Source of the DNA: Paenibacillus tyrphae
GTDB taxonomy: Bacteria; Bacillota; Bacilli; Paenibacillales; NBRC-103111
Assembly (NCBI RefSeq): GCF_000722545.1
Contig: NZ_JNVM01000039.1
Span: 1 to 60,559 of the forward strand
DNA length: 60,559 nucleotides
Reading direction: 5' to 3'
Positions 16,046 to 24,622 of the stretch are shown here, one piece after another; position 1 is the first letter of the stretch, and the number at the start of each line of letters is the position of its first letter. The notes beneath the pieces were generated by a model. It worked only from the letters and a program-made list of their open reading frames with translations. It did no database searches and was not told the DNA's origin. The translations under genes and the position numbers were made by a program.

Positions 16046-16234
16046 TTAAGCTTCAATTTCTTTAACTTCGACCAAGTGACTTACTTGGTTAACCATGCCG
16101 CGAATCGCAGCATTGTCTTGTTGAGTAACGGATTGATGCAATTTGCGAAGTCCGAGAGCCGTAACCGTACGACGCTGAGTTTCAGGACGACCGATCAGGC
16201 TGCGCTTGAGGGTAATTTGCAGTTGCTTAGCCAT
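16046..16234 (-). CDS. rpmD: 50S ribosomal protein L30 (uL30)
   Basis: A 62-residue uL30 of normal length (AKQLQITLKRSLIGRPETQR). It binds near the 5S-proximal face of the large subunit. It sits 10 bases after rpsE with an AGGAGGG ribosome site inside the gap. Confidence 0.97.
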   Translation of the reverse strand: MAKQLQITLKRSLIGRPETQRRTVTALGLRKLHQSVTQQDNAAIRGMVNQVSHLVEVKEIEA

Positions 16235-16244
16235 GGTATCCCTC

Positions 16245-16742
16245 CTAACCTAAGAGTTCTTCTACGGTTTTACCGCGAAGCTTAGCAACCTCTTCCGCAC
16301 GCTTCAGGCGCTGTAAGCCTTCCAGAGTAGCGTTAACCATGTTGATGGAGTTCGAAGACCCGAGGGACTTCGTCAGAATATCGCCTACGCCTGCCAGTTC
16401 AAGAACCGCACGAACTGGGCCGCCGGCGATAACTCCGGTACCTTTCGAAGCAGGCTTAAGCAATACGCGTCCTGCGCCGAAATGTCCGATCACCATGTGA
16501 GGAATTGTCGTTCCGACGATAGGAACGTGAATCAGGTTTTTTTTCGCATCTTCGATACCTTTGCGAATCGCATCAGGTACCTCGGAAGCTTTACCGATTC
16601 CCGCGCCTACCCAACCTTTGCCGTCGCCCACAACCACGAGTGCGCTAAAGCTGAAACGGCGACCGCCCTTTACGACTTTAGCTACGCGGTTAATATGAAC
16701 GACTTTTTCAGTCAGTTCTAATGTATTGGGATCAATACGCAA
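16245..16742 (-). CDS. rpsE: 30S ribosomal protein S5 (uS5)
   Basis: A 165-residue uS5, important for decoding fidelity. It begins RIDPNTLELTEKVVHINRVA; the GDGKGWVGAGIGKASEVPDA and GSSNSINMVNATLEGL stretches are conserved. The start is TTG with GGAGG about ten bases before it. The loop contacting 16S helix 34 (VKGGRRF) shows no spectinomycin-resistance deletion. Confidence 0.97.
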   Translation of the reverse strand: MRIDPNTLELTEKVVHINRVAKVVKGGRRFSFSALVVVGDGKGWVGAGIGKASEVPDAIRKGIEDAKKNLIHVPIVGTTIPHMVIGHFGAGRVLLKPASKGTGVIAGGPVRAVLELAGVGDILTKSLGSSNSINMVNATLEGLQRLKRAEEVAKLRGKTVEELLG

Positions 16743-16771
16743 GTCCTTTACCTCCTTATTGATGAATTGGA

Positions 16772-17140
16772 TTAGAATTCAAGACCTGCTTCACGAGCAG
16801 CGTCTGCAAGTGCTTTAACACGTCCATGGTACAGGTAACCGCCGCGGTCGAAAACGACTTTCACGACACCTGCTTTTTTCGCACGCTCAGCGATCAGAGC
16901 GCCTACTTTCGAAGCTGCTTCTGCGTTACCGCCGTTTCCGAGCCCTTCTTTGAGCTCTTTGTCCTGCGTAGAAGCCGCTGCGATCGTTACGCCTTTAACG
17001 TCGTCGATCAGTTGTGCGTACATATGCTTAGAGGAACGGAAAATGTTCAAACGAGGACGTTCCGTCGTTCCTTGAATTTTCTTACGAACGCGAAGATGTC
17101 TTTTCAAACGCGCTTTGTTTTTATCGCCTTTAGTAATCAT
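16772..17140 (-). CDS. rplR: 50S ribosomal protein L18 (uL18)
   Basis: A 122-residue uL18, one of the 5S rRNA-binding proteins with L5. The start MITKGDKNKARLKRHLRVRK follows AAAGGAG by about ten bases; ten extra codons upstream in frame do not resemble the family. The C-terminal FDRGGYLYHGRVKALADAAR is typical. Confidence 0.97.
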   Translation of the reverse strand: MITKGDKNKARLKRHLRVRKKIQGTTERPRLNIFRSSKHMYAQLIDDVKGVTIAAASTQDKELKEGLGNGGNAEAASKVGALIAERAKKAGVVKVVFDRGGYLYHGRVKALADAAREAGLEF

Positions 17141-17205
17141 TCGAGGTTCACTCCTTTCGAGTTGGATCATCCGAAGTTCGGATTATGCGATCAGCTTAAG
17201 CAGCC

Positions 17206-17748
17206 TTATTTCTTCTTACCGGCTTTACCTTCTTTGCGAAGGATACGCTCGCCTTCGTACTTGATACCTTTACCTTTATACGGCTCAGGCTCACGAACGG
17301 AACGAACTTTTGCTGCTGTAGCTCCAACTAACTCTTTGTCGATCCCTTTAACGATGATCTTAGTGTTGGAAGGAACTTCGAACTCGATACCGTTCTCCGG
17401 CTCGATTTCAACCGGGTGGGAGTAACCAACGTTCAGAACCAGCTTGTTGCCGGATTTGTTCGCACGGTAACCTACGCCGACGAGATCAAGATTTTTAGCA
17501 AAACCATCAGTTACTCCGCTAACCATGTTTTGTACGACACTGCGGGTCGTACCATGCAGAGAGCGGTGCAATTTATTGTCGGAAGGACGTTCTACGGTCA
17601 GAACATTGTCCTCAACGCTGATCTTCATATCTCTATGCAATTCACGGCTCAAAGTGCCTTTCGGACCTTTTACCGTAATGAGTGTATTGTCAATAGTCAC
17701 GTTTACTCCGCTTGGGATCGTGATCGGTTTGCGACCAATACGGGACAT
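17206..17748 (-). CDS. rplF: 50S ribosomal protein L6 (uL6)
   Basis: A 180-residue uL6 with its tandem beta-alpha folds, start MSRIGRKPITIPSGV and the conserved EPYKGKGIKYEGE near the end. It sits by the stalk base near the sarcin-ricin loop. The start is the ATG six bases after GGAGGTG. Confidence 0.97.
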   Translation of the reverse strand: MSRIGRKPITIPSGVNVTIDNTLITVKGPKGTLSRELHRDMKISVEDNVLTVERPSDNKLHRSLHGTTRSVVQNMVSGVTDGFAKNLDLVGVGYRANKSGNKLVLNVGYSHPVEIEPENGIEFEVPSNTKIIVKGIDKELVGATAAKVRSVREPEPYKGKGIKYEGERILRKEGKAGKKK

Positions 17749-17779
17749 GTTGTGCACCTCCGTTCATTCAAAATCTAGA

Positions 17780-18178
17780 TTACCAAACGTAGCAGATTAC
17801 CTCTCCGCCAGCTTTGGATTGACGAGCTTCTTTATCCGTCATCACGCCTTTGGACGTGGACAGAATTGCGATTCCCAAACCGCCAAGTACGCGAGGCACT
17901 TCTTGGCTTTTCGCGTAAACGCGAAGACCCGGTTTGCTGATTCTTTTGAGTCCTGTAATAACGCGCTCATTGTTAGGGCCGTATTTCAGGAACAAGCGGA
18001 TGATGCCTTGCTTGCTGTCTTCGATATATTCAGCGTCACGAATGAAGCCTTCCTTCTTGAGGATCTCAGCAATTTCTCTTTTGACCTTCGAAGCCGGAAT
18101 TTCGACAGTTTCATGACGAACGACGTTAGCGTTGCGGATGCGTGTAAGCATATCTGCAATTGGATCGGACATAACCAT
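17780..18178 (-). CDS. rpsH: 30S ribosomal protein S8 (uS8)
   Basis: A 132-residue uS8, an early 16S-binding protein and, in enterics, the spc operon repressor. MSDPIADMLTRIRNANVV and the GVMTDKEARQSKAGGEVICY C-terminus are typical. GGAGG lies ten bases before the first ATG; a second ATG two codons later is also possible. Confidence 0.97.
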   Translation of the reverse strand: MVMSDPIADMLTRIRNANVVRHETVEIPASKVKREIAEILKKEGFIRDAEYIEDSKQGIIRLFLKYGPNNERVITGLKRISKPGLRVYAKSQEVPRVLGGLGIAILSTSKGVMTDKEARQSKAGGEVICYVW

Positions 18179-18211
18179 GTGTAGTGAACCTCCTTCCCGA
18201 GAGCTTAAAGT

Positions 18212-18397
18212 TTACCAGCTTGCTTTCTTCACGCCAGGAATCTGGCCTTTGTATGCCAATTCGCGGAAGCAAATTCTGCAAATTTTGAATTTCCGTAGTA
18301 CGGAATGCGGGCGACCGCAGCGTTCGCAGCGTGTGTAAGCCTGCACCTTGAATTTCGGAGGACGCTGCTGCTTAATCTTCATCGAAGTTTTTGCCAC
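18212..18397 (-). CDS. rpsZ: 30S ribosomal protein S14, zinc type (uS14)
   Basis: A 61-residue short-form uS14 with a four-Cys zinc site (CERCG and CRICF), the C+ type. The start is GTG, nine bases after GGAGGTG. A second, zinc-free S14 may exist elsewhere in the genome but is not here. A single hairpin-repeat unit lies between rplE and this gene. Confidence 0.97.
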   Translation of the reverse strand: MAKTSMKIKQQRPPKFKVQAYTRCERCGRPHSVLRKFKICRICFRELAYKGQIPGVKKASW

Positions 18398-18413
18398 TTC
18401 AGTTTACACCTCC

Positions 18414-18445
18414 AAAGTCTCCATTAGGAAACTTGCTTCGTAAGC
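18414..18445 (-). repeat. Single hairpin-repeat unit in the rplE-rpsZ gap
   Basis: Minus strand GCTTACGAAGCAAGTTTCC, then TAATGGAGACTTT, ending right at GGAGGTG, the rpsZ ribosome site. It is a diverged copy of the unit at 12143-12249. Confidence 0.7.
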
Positions 18446-18448
18446 ATG

Positions 18449-18991
18449 TTATTTGGAAAACGGCATGCCCAATTGAGCCAACAATTCGCGGGACTCTTCG
18501 TCCGTTTTAGCCGTTGTGACGATAACGATATCCATACCGCGCACTTTATCCACTTTATCGTACTCAACCTCTGGGAAGATGAGTTGTTCTTTCAAACCGA
18601 GCGTGTAGTTACCGCGGCCGTCAAAAGCCTTGGTGGAAACGCCGCGGAAGTCGCGTACGCGAGGAAGAGCAACGTTGAACAATTTATCCAAGAAGTGATA
18701 CATACGCTCGCCGCGAAGTGTAACTTTCACACCGATCGGCATATTTTCACGCAGCTTGAAGCCTGCGATCGATTTTTTCGCTCTGGTGATAACCGGCTTT
18801 TGTCCGGAGATCAACTGCAGATCGTTAACAGCGGTATCGAGCACTTTGGAGTTAGCAACTGCTTCACCAACACCCATGTTGATAACCACTTTTTCAATTT
18901 TCGGAACCTGCATCACCGTGGTGTAGTTGAATTTCTGCATCAGGGCAGGCGTAATTTCGTTCAAAAAGCGACCTTTCATTCTTGCAGCCAT
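18449..18991 (-). CDS. rplE: 50S ribosomal protein L5 (uL5)
   Basis: A 180-residue uL5, which carries 5S rRNA into the large subunit and contacts S13. PKIEKVVINMGVGEA (about residues 32-46) and the GLKEQLIFPEVEYD region are conserved. AGGAGGT lies about ten bases before the ATG. Confidence 0.98.
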   Translation of the reverse strand: MAARMKGRFLNEITPALMQKFNYTTVMQVPKIEKVVINMGVGEAVANSKVLDTAVNDLQLISGQKPVITRAKKSIAGFKLRENMPIGVKVTLRGERMYHFLDKLFNVALPRVRDFRGVSTKAFDGRGNYTLGLKEQLIFPEVEYDKVDKVRGMDIVIVTTAKTDEESRELLAQLGMPFSK

Positions 18992-19023
18992 GAATCCGTG
19001 TACCTCCTTTCTTACTTATACGA

Positions 19024-19377
19024 TTAGTCGATAACTTCGCCGGATTTTTTCGCAACGCGAACTTTTTTACCGTTGTCCAGCACTTTGTAACCTACGCGAG
19101 TAGGTTGGCCGCTCTTCGGATCAACCAGCATCACGTTGGATGCGTGGATCGGAGCTTCTTGCGTGATAATGCCGCCTTGCGGATTTTGTTGGGAAGGCTT
19201 CGAATGCTTCTTGATCATGTTCACGCCTTCGACCAGCACACGGTTTTCACGAGGGAATGCTGCGATAACGCGGCCTTTCTTCCCTTTGTCTTTACCGGTG
19301 ATAACAAAAACCGTATCGTCTTTTTTCACGTGCAATTTATTGTTATGAGACTCGAGTTTCTTCGGTTGTTTTGGCAC
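19024..19377 (-). CDS. rplX: 50S ribosomal protein L24 (uL24)
   Basis: A 117-residue uL24, an assembly-initiator protein. A KOW motif lies in DDTVFVITGKDKGKKGRVIA. The start is GTG (MPKQPKKLES), eight bases after GGAGG; the longer frame starts at a GTG inside that site. The first ~15 residues look like an N-terminal extension, as uL24 proteins often begin nearer to HVKKDD. A hairpin-repeat unit lies just before its ribosome site. Confidence 0.95.
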   Translation of the reverse strand: MPKQPKKLESHNNKLHVKKDDTVFVITGKDKGKKGRVIAAFPRENRVLVEGVNMIKKHSKPSQQNPQGGIITQEAPIHASNVMLVDPKSGQPTRVGYKVLDNGKKVRVAKKSGEVID

Positions 19378-19393
19378 TGTGTACACCTCCTAC

Positions 19394-19424
19394 AAACTTT
19401 CCTATGAAAGCCGACTTCGTAAGC
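19394..19424 (-). repeat. Single hairpin-repeat unit in the rplN-rplX gap
   Basis: Minus strand GCTTACGAAGTCGGCTTTC then ATAGGAAAGTTT, ending two bases before the AGGAGG of rplX. The first stem is eroded; the second (CTTTC/GAAAG) has compensating changes relative to the GTTTTC/GAAAAC version. Confidence 0.7.
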
Positions 19425-19434
19425 AGCTGGTTTA

Positions 19435-19803
19435 TTAGATAACTTCCGGAGCCAGAGAAACGATCTTCATGAAGTCTCTGTCGCGAAGTTCGCGAGCAAC
19501 CGGTCCGAAGATACGTGTGCCGCGCGGGCTCTTATCTTCTTTTACAACTACGGCTGCGTTCTCGTCAAAGCTAATGTAGGATCCGTCCTTACGGCGAGCA
19601 CCGCGTCTCGTACGCACGACTACTGCTTTAACAACGTCGCCTTTTTTGACAACGCCACCTGGTGTTGCTTCTTTCACGGAGCAGATGATCAGATCACCGA
19701 TGTTAGCCGTACGACGACCCGTACCACCCAACACGCGGATACACATCAGTTGCTTCGCACCAGAGTTGTCAGCTACGTTCAAACGAGTAAATGGTTGAAT
19801 CAT
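19435..19803 (-). CDS. rplN: 50S ribosomal protein L14 (uL14)
   Basis: A 122-residue uL14, full length, beginning IQPFTRLNVADNSGAKQLMC and ending KIVSLAPEVI. It forms bridges to the small subunit and is the docking site of RsfS. It lies between rpsQ and rplX in canonical order. Confidence 0.98.
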   Translation of the reverse strand: MIQPFTRLNVADNSGAKQLMCIRVLGGTGRRTANIGDLIICSVKEATPGGVVKKGDVVKAVVVRTRRGARRKDGSYISFDENAAVVVKEDKSPRGTRIFGPVARELRDRDFMKIVSLAPEVI

Positions 19804-19844
19804 TGTGTATTCCCTCCTTCCGGAATTGATGCCCGATGCTTATA

Positions 19845-20108
19845 TTAAACGATAACCGCTTTTTCTACGACTTCGACCAGTCTCCAACGCTTGTCTTTGG
19901 AAAGCGGACGAGTTTCCATGATTTTAACAACATCACCGATTTTCGCTTCGTTGTTTTCGTCATGAGCTTTGAACTTCTTCGTATATTTAATGCGTTTGTG
20001 GTACAAGTCGTGTTTTTTGTAGGTTTCTACAGCCACAACGATGGTTTTGTCCATTTTGTCGCTTACGACTTTACCCAGCTGCGTTTTACGCTCGTTGCGT
20101 TCAGCCAT
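19845..20108 (-). CDS. rpsQ: 30S ribosomal protein S17 (uS17)
   Basis: An 87-residue uS17, an OB-fold primary 16S-binding protein. The start MAERNERKTQLGKVVSDKMD is chosen because AGGAGG lies about eight bases before it; the frame extends seven codons further upstream without a site. Confidence 0.97.
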   Translation of the reverse strand: MAERNERKTQLGKVVSDKMDKTIVVAVETYKKHDLYHKRIKYTKKFKAHDENNEAKIGDVVKIMETRPLSKDKRWRLVEVVEKAVIV

Positions 20109-20132
20109 TCTGAGATCCTCCTCTCTCATTCA

Positions 20133-20333
20133 TTAACTAGTGATTCCCAATTCTCTTTCACGCAAAACAGTCTTTGCCCGGGCAATCTCTTTGCGGACTT
20201 TTTGAATTTGTACGGGATTATCCAGTTGACCTGTAGCCAGTTGAAAACGGAGGTTAAAGAGCTGCTCTTTAAATCCGGAAATCTTTTGTTCGATTTCAGC
20301 AGTGGTTAAGTTGCGAAATTCACTAGCTTTCAT
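20133..20333 (-). CDS. rpmC: 50S ribosomal protein L29 (uL29)
   Basis: A 66-residue coiled-coil uL29 (KASEFRNLTTAEIEQKISGF), located at the tunnel exit where trigger factor and SRP dock through L23/L29. Its first 11 bases overlap the end of rplP, indicating translational coupling. Confidence 0.97.
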   Translation of the reverse strand: MKASEFRNLTTAEIEQKISGFKEQLFNLRFQLATGQLDNPVQIQKVRKEIARAKTVLRERELGITS

Positions 20334-20757
20334 TTACTTCACCACCTACTTCTTCTCTTTTCACAAACTTCGTTTTCATCGGCAGCTTGTGAGAGGCGAG
20401 ACGCATAGCTTCACGGGCGATTTCTTCGCTTACGCCGGCCAGTTCGAACATAACTTTGCCAGGTTTAACGACAGCAACCCATTTTTCTACGTTACCTTTA
20501 CCGCTACCCATCCGAACTTCAAGCGGCTTTTGGGTGATCGGTTTGGAAGGGAAAATCTTGATCCAAACTTTACCACCCCGCTTGATGTAACGAGTCATCG
20601 CAATACGGGCAGCTTCGATTTGACGGTTGGTTACCCAAGCCGGCTCCATTGCTTGCAAGCCGTATTCACCGAAATGAACTTCCGTGCCGCCTTTAGCGCG
20701 ACCGCGCATTTTGCCGCGGTGCTCTTTGCGGTGTTTCACACGTTTAGGAACTAACAT
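20323..20757 (-). CDS. rplP: 50S ribosomal protein L16 (uL16)
   Basis: A 144-residue uL16, needed for peptidyl-transferase centre maturation. It opens MLVPKRVKHRKEHRGKMRGR, and the GSGKGNVEKWVAVVKPGK segment is conserved. Its ribosome site lies in the last codons of rpsC (GGAGGCAAC TAA TC ATG). Confidence 0.98.
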   Translation of the reverse strand: MLVPKRVKHRKEHRGKMRGRAKGGTEVHFGEYGLQAMEPAWVTNRQIEAARIAMTRYIKRGGKVWIKIFPSKPITQKPLEVRMGSGKGNVEKWVAVVKPGKVMFELAGVSEEIAREAMRLASHKLPMKTKFVKREEVGGEVNES

Positions 20758-20759
20758 GA

Positions 20760-21425
20760 TTAGTTGCCTCCTTCCGTAGCAGCCTTTTTCTTAGCCGGTG
20801 GAAGAACTTCGCCACGATAGATCCATACTTTTACGCCGATCCGACCGTAAGTGGTGTGAGCTTCTGCCGTACCATAGTCGATGTCCGCACGCAATGTATG
20901 AAGAGGAACCGTACCCTCGCTGTAACCTTCCGTTCTGGCGATTTCCGCTCCGCCCAGACGACCGCTGACCGATGTCTTAATCCCTTTTGCACCGGATCTC
21001 ATCGTTCTTTGAATCGCTTGTTTCAGTGCACGACGGAACGATACGCGACGCTCCAATTGTTGTGCAATGCTTTCAGCAACCAAGATTGCATCCAGTTCTG
21101 GATGTTTCACTTCAGAGATGTTGATGTGTACTTTTTTGCCGTTCGTCAGCTTAGTCAGGTAACCGCGAATCACTTCAACCTCGGAACCGCCTTTACCGAT
21201 AACCATGCCTGGCTTCGCCGTATGAATCGTCACGTTCACGCGATTAGCGGCACGTTCGATTTCAATGCGGGAAACGGCAGACTCTTTCAACTTTTGTTTC
21301 AAATATTCACGGATTTTTACGTCTTCCATCAGCAGATCGCCGAAATCTTTGCCGGCGTACCATTTGGATTCCCAATCACGGATAATGCCGATACGAAGTC
21401 CTACCGGGTTTACTTTTTGACCCAC
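20760..21425 (-). CDS. rpsC: 30S ribosomal protein S3 (uS3)
   Basis: A 221-residue uS3 at the mRNA entry channel. The KH domain has the motif VIGKGGSEVEVIRGYL (about residues 75-90). The C-terminal domain carries IKTSVSGRLGGAEIARTE. The start GQKVNPVGLRIG is standard. Confidence 0.98.
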   Translation of the reverse strand: MGQKVNPVGLRIGIIRDWESKWYAGKDFGDLLMEDVKIREYLKQKLKESAVSRIEIERAANRVNVTIHTAKPGMVIGKGGSEVEVIRGYLTKLTNGKKVHINISEVKHPELDAILVAESIAQQLERRVSFRRALKQAIQRTMRSGAKGIKTSVSGRLGGAEIARTEGYSEGTVPLHTLRADIDYGTAEAHTTYGRIGVKVWIYRGEVLPPAKKKAATEGGN

Positions 21426-21438
21426 ACGTTGTCCCTCC

Positions 21439-21774
21439 TTATTTCTCAGATACCACTAATGTAATGTGGCTGGTACGTTTATTGATGCGGCTCGCACGAC
21501 CCATCGCACGAGGACGGAATCTCTTCAAAGTCGGGCCTTGGTCCACAAATGCTTGCGAAACCACCAGACTATTAGGATCCATGGAGTAGTTATGCTCCGC
21601 ATTGGCAATAGCCGAGTTGAGCAATTTCTCAACGATCGGGGAAGCCGCCTTCGGCGTGTGACGCAGGATTGCGATCGCTTCGCCCACTTGCTTGCCGCGG
21701 ATCAAGTCAACAACGAGTTGCGCTTTGCGCGGAGCAATTCGAACGTATCTTACAATAGCTTTAGCTTGTTGCAT
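21439..21774 (-). CDS. rplV: 50S ribosomal protein L22 (uL22)
   Basis: A 111-residue uL22. The beta-hairpin that lines the exit tunnel (near GPTLKRFRPRAMGRASRINK) is complete, with no deletion of the sort linked to macrolide resistance visible by eye. The start MQQAKAIVRY follows GGAGG by about eight bases, six codons inside the longest frame. Confidence 0.97.
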   Translation of the reverse strand: MQQAKAIVRYVRIAPRKAQLVVDLIRGKQVGEAIAILRHTPKAASPIVEKLLNSAIANAEHNYSMDPNSLVVSQAFVDQGPTLKRFRPRAMGRASRINKRTSHITLVVSEK

Positions 21775-21819
21775 GGATGTACCTCCTCTCATTCACAAAC
21801 TGATCTGTAGGTTCCGAAC

Positions 21820-22101
21820 CTAGCGTTTACCCGTCTTCTTATCGTCGTCGTGTCCTTTGTAAGTACGGGTTGGTGCAAACTCACCGAGTTTATGTCCGAC
21901 CATATCTTCCGTTACATATACCGGAACATGCTTTCTGCCGTCATACACACCGAACGTGTGACCGATGAATTGCGGGAAAATCGTGGAGCGGCGAGACCAA
22001 GTTTTGATCACTTGCCTCTTCGCGCCCTCAACGTTCATGCCTTCGACTTTCTTCAAAAGGTAGCCATCTACGAAAGGCCCTTTTTTCAAACTGCGACCCA
22101 T
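21820..22101 (-). CDS. rpsS: 30S ribosomal protein S19 (uS19)
   Basis: A 93-residue uS19 (GRSLKKGPFVDGYLLKKVEG), which pairs with S13 in the head. The FIGHTFGVYDGRKHVPVYVT core is intact. It follows rplB with a 39-base gap. Confidence 0.98.
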   Translation of the reverse strand: MGRSLKKGPFVDGYLLKKVEGMNVEGAKRQVIKTWSRRSTIFPQFIGHTFGVYDGRKHVPVYVTEDMVGHKLGEFAPTRTYKGHDDDKKTGKR

Positions 22102-22140
22102 GTTTCGTTCCTCCCTTCTTTAACCGAACCGAAAAAGTAA

Positions 22141-22971
22141 TTACTTCGTGCGGCGACGTACAATATATTGATTGGAAGCTTTGTTTTTCTTCCGCGTTTT
22201 GTATCCGAGCGTCGGTTTGCCCCAAGGAGACATCGGGGATTTGCGTCCGATCGGGGAACGACCTTCACCACCACCGTGCGGGTGATCGTTCGGGTTCATA
22301 ACGGAACCGCGAACTTCCGGTCTTTGACCGAGCCAACGGGAGCGACCGGCTTTACCGATCTTCACGAGTTCGTAATCTTCGTTACCTACGGAACCGATTG
22401 TCGCGCGGCAAACTTTGAGGATTTTTCTCATTTCGCCGGAAGACAAGCGAACCGTTACATACTGCTCTTCTTTACCGAGCAATTGAGCTTCCGTACCAGC
22501 TGCGCGAACCAATTGTCCGCCTTTGCCAGGCTTCAGCTCGATGTTGTGGATAACCGTACCTACCGGAATGTTTTCCAAAGGAAGCGCGTTACCGATTTTG
22601 ATGTCGGCATCCGGACCGGATACGACTTGATCGCCCACTTTCAAGCCTTTCGGAGCGATAATGTAGCGTTTCTCGCCATCCACGTAGTGGATCAGTGCGA
22701 TGTTAGCGGAACGGTTCGGGTCGTATTCGATTGTAGCAACGCGACCAGGTATTCCATCTTTGTTCCGTTTGAAATCGATGATGCGGTATTTACGTTTGTG
22801 TCCGCCGCCTTGGTGACGAACCGTAATTTTACCTTGGTTGTTCCGACCCGCTTTTTTGCTCAAAGGAGCCAAAAGCGATTTCTCCGGTGTGGACGTTGTG
22901 ATTTCTTCAAAAGTAGAAACCGACATCGCACGTCTTGCAGGAGAGGTTGGTTTATATTTTTTAATTGGCAC
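22141..22971 (-). CDS. rplB: 50S ribosomal protein L2 (uL2)
   Basis: A 276-residue uL2, among the most conserved proteins of the large subunit and required for subunit joining and peptidyl transfer. The C-terminal NPNDHPHGGGEGRSPIGRKS segment carries the conserved His region near the active centre. Confidence 0.98.
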   Translation of the reverse strand: MPIKKYKPTSPARRAMSVSTFEEITTSTPEKSLLAPLSKKAGRNNQGKITVRHQGGGHKRKYRIIDFKRNKDGIPGRVATIEYDPNRSANIALIHYVDGEKRYIIAPKGLKVGDQVVSGPDADIKIGNALPLENIPVGTVIHNIELKPGKGGQLVRAAGTEAQLLGKEEQYVTVRLSSGEMRKILKVCRATIGSVGNEDYELVKIGKAGRSRWLGQRPEVRGSVMNPNDHPHGGGEGRSPIGRKSPMSPWGKPTLGYKTRKKNKASNQYIVRRRTK

Positions 22972-22997
22972 GTGGATTCCCTCCTTACTTCAAAAAA

Positions 22998-23294
22998 TTA
23001 AACTTGCGAGTTTTCAAAGAACTCCAGTTCTTTGCTGTCTGCGCTTAAAGTGACGATCGCTTTTTTCCATTCGGACGTATATCCGGAATAGCGGCCATAA
23101 CGCTTCGGCTTCGCCGGCATTCTGAGCGTATTCACGTTCGTTACTTTTACTTTGAAGATTTGCTCGATCGCTTGTTTGACTTCCGTTTTATTCGAACGGA
23201 TGTCCACTTCGAACACATATTTCTTTTCCGCCATCATTTCGCTGGAACGTTCGGTAATGACCGGGCGCTTAATAATATCGCGAGGGTTCTTCAT
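22998..23294 (-). CDS. rplW: 50S ribosomal protein L23 (uL23)
   Basis: A 98-residue uL23 at the tunnel exit, docking point for trigger factor and SRP. It starts KNPRDIIKRPVITERSSEMM. Its ATG shares a base with the stop of rplD (TAATG), implying coupling. Confidence 0.98.
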   Translation of the reverse strand: MKNPRDIIKRPVITERSSEMMAEKKYVFEVDIRSNKTEVKQAIEQIFKVKVTNVNTLRMPAKPKRYGRYSGYTSEWKKAIVTLSADSKELEFFENSQV

Positions 23295-23917
23295 TACGCA
23301 AACACCTCCTCTACCTTTTGCACCGCATCCTTCGTAATGATCAGCTTGTCGTAAACCATAACATCAAGCACGTTGATTCCTTCGGCAGCAACAAACTTCA
23401 CGCCAGGAATGTTACGTGCGGACAATGCTACGTTTTCGTCATACGCGGCCGTCACAACCAAAGCTTTACGATCCACTTTGAGGTTATTCAAAATCGCTGC
23501 AAATTCTTTCGTTTTCGGTTGAGCCAATTGCAATTGGTCAAGCACGATAATTTCGCTAGCCTTCACCTTGGAAGACAACGCGGATTTGATCGCCAGACGA
23601 CGAACTTTCTTAGGCAGTTTGTAGGCATAGCTGCGAGGTGTCGGACCAAAAACGGTACCGCCGCCTTTCCATTGCGGAGAGCGAATGCTACCTTGACGAG
23701 CACGGCCTGTGCCTTTTTGTTTCCACGGTTTACGGCCACCGCCGCGAACTTCGGAACGACCTTTCGTTTTATGCGTACCTGCACGAAGGGACGCACGCTG
23801 CATCAATACCGCTTCATTCAATACATGAACGTGCGGCTCGATTCCGAACACGCTATCCGCGAGTTCCACTTCGCCTACTTGGGCACCACTAACGTTAAAC
23901 ACTGCTACTTTTGGCAT
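23294..23917 (-). CDS. rplD: 50S ribosomal protein L4 (uL4)
   Basis: A 207-residue uL4 with the long tunnel loop (RKPWKQKGTGRARQGSIRSP) intact. In enterics L4 also represses the S10 operon; no matching leader could be recognised here. Its stop overlaps rplW. Confidence 0.98.
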   Translation of the reverse strand: MPKVAVFNVSGAQVGEVELADSVFGIEPHVHVLNEAVLMQRASLRAGTHKTKGRSEVRGGGRKPWKQKGTGRARQGSIRSPQWKGGGTVFGPTPRSYAYKLPKKVRRLAIKSALSSKVKASEIIVLDQLQLAQPKTKEFAAILNNLKVDRKALVVTAAYDENVALSARNIPGVKFVAAEGINVLDVMVYDKLIITKDAVQKVEEVFA

Positions 23918-23941
23918 TTGTTATCCTCCTTTCCTACTTTC

Positions 23942-24568
23942 TTACTTCTTCACTGAAGACTTTATCGAAACGAAGCTGTTTTTAGGACCCGGAATGGAGC
24001 CTTTGATCAGAAGAACGTTGCGTTCAACGTCTACTTTCACAACTTCGAGCTTTTGAATCGTAACGGTTTCCGTACCCATGTGACCTGGCAATTTTTTGCC
24101 TTTAGGAACACGGTTAGCTTGGATGGAACCCATCGAACCCGGGCCGCGGTGGTAACGGGAACCGTGAGCCATCGGACCAGTGGATTGGTTATGTCTTTTG
24201 ATAACGCCTTGGAATCCTTTACCTTTGGACGTTCCTGTTACATCAACGAATTCACCTTCGGAGAATACGTCGGCTTTGATTTCTTGGCCAACTTCATACT
24301 CGGAAATCTGAACGCCGCGAAACTCCTTAACGTAGCGCTTAGGCGTTGCGCCCGCTTTTTTCGCATGGCCCAACTCAGGTTTGTTCGCGTTCTTTTCTTT
24401 CTTATCGGCAAAACCGATTTGGATGGCTTCGTAACCGTCGTTCTCCGAATCCTTCTTCTGCAGCACTGTGCAAGGACCCGCTTGAATTACAGTTACCGGT
24501 ACAACCAATCCTTCTGGCGTAAATACTTGAGTCATCCCAAGCTTTTTACCTAAGATACCTTTTGTCAT
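23942..24568 (-). CDS. rplC: 50S ribosomal protein L3 (uL3)
   Basis: A 208-residue uL3, an assembly initiator whose loop reaches the peptidyl-transferase centre. It starts TKGILGKKLGMTQVFTPEG, eight bases or so after GAGGTG; fifteen upstream in-frame codons are not family-like. The GPMAHGSRYHRGPGSMG loop is conserved. Confidence 0.97.
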   Translation of the reverse strand: MTKGILGKKLGMTQVFTPEGLVVPVTVIQAGPCTVLQKKDSENDGYEAIQIGFADKKEKNANKPELGHAKKAGATPKRYVKEFRGVQISEYEVGQEIKADVFSEGEFVDVTGTSKGKGFQGVIKRHNQSTGPMAHGSRYHRGPGSMGSIQANRVPKGKKLPGHMGTETVTIQKLEVVKVDVERNVLLIKGSIPGPKNSFVSIKSSVKK

Positions 24569-24622
24569 CGTTGACACCTCTTTTCCTCTCTTGCTTGTCG
24601 CTTTTTTATCCACAAACGTATA

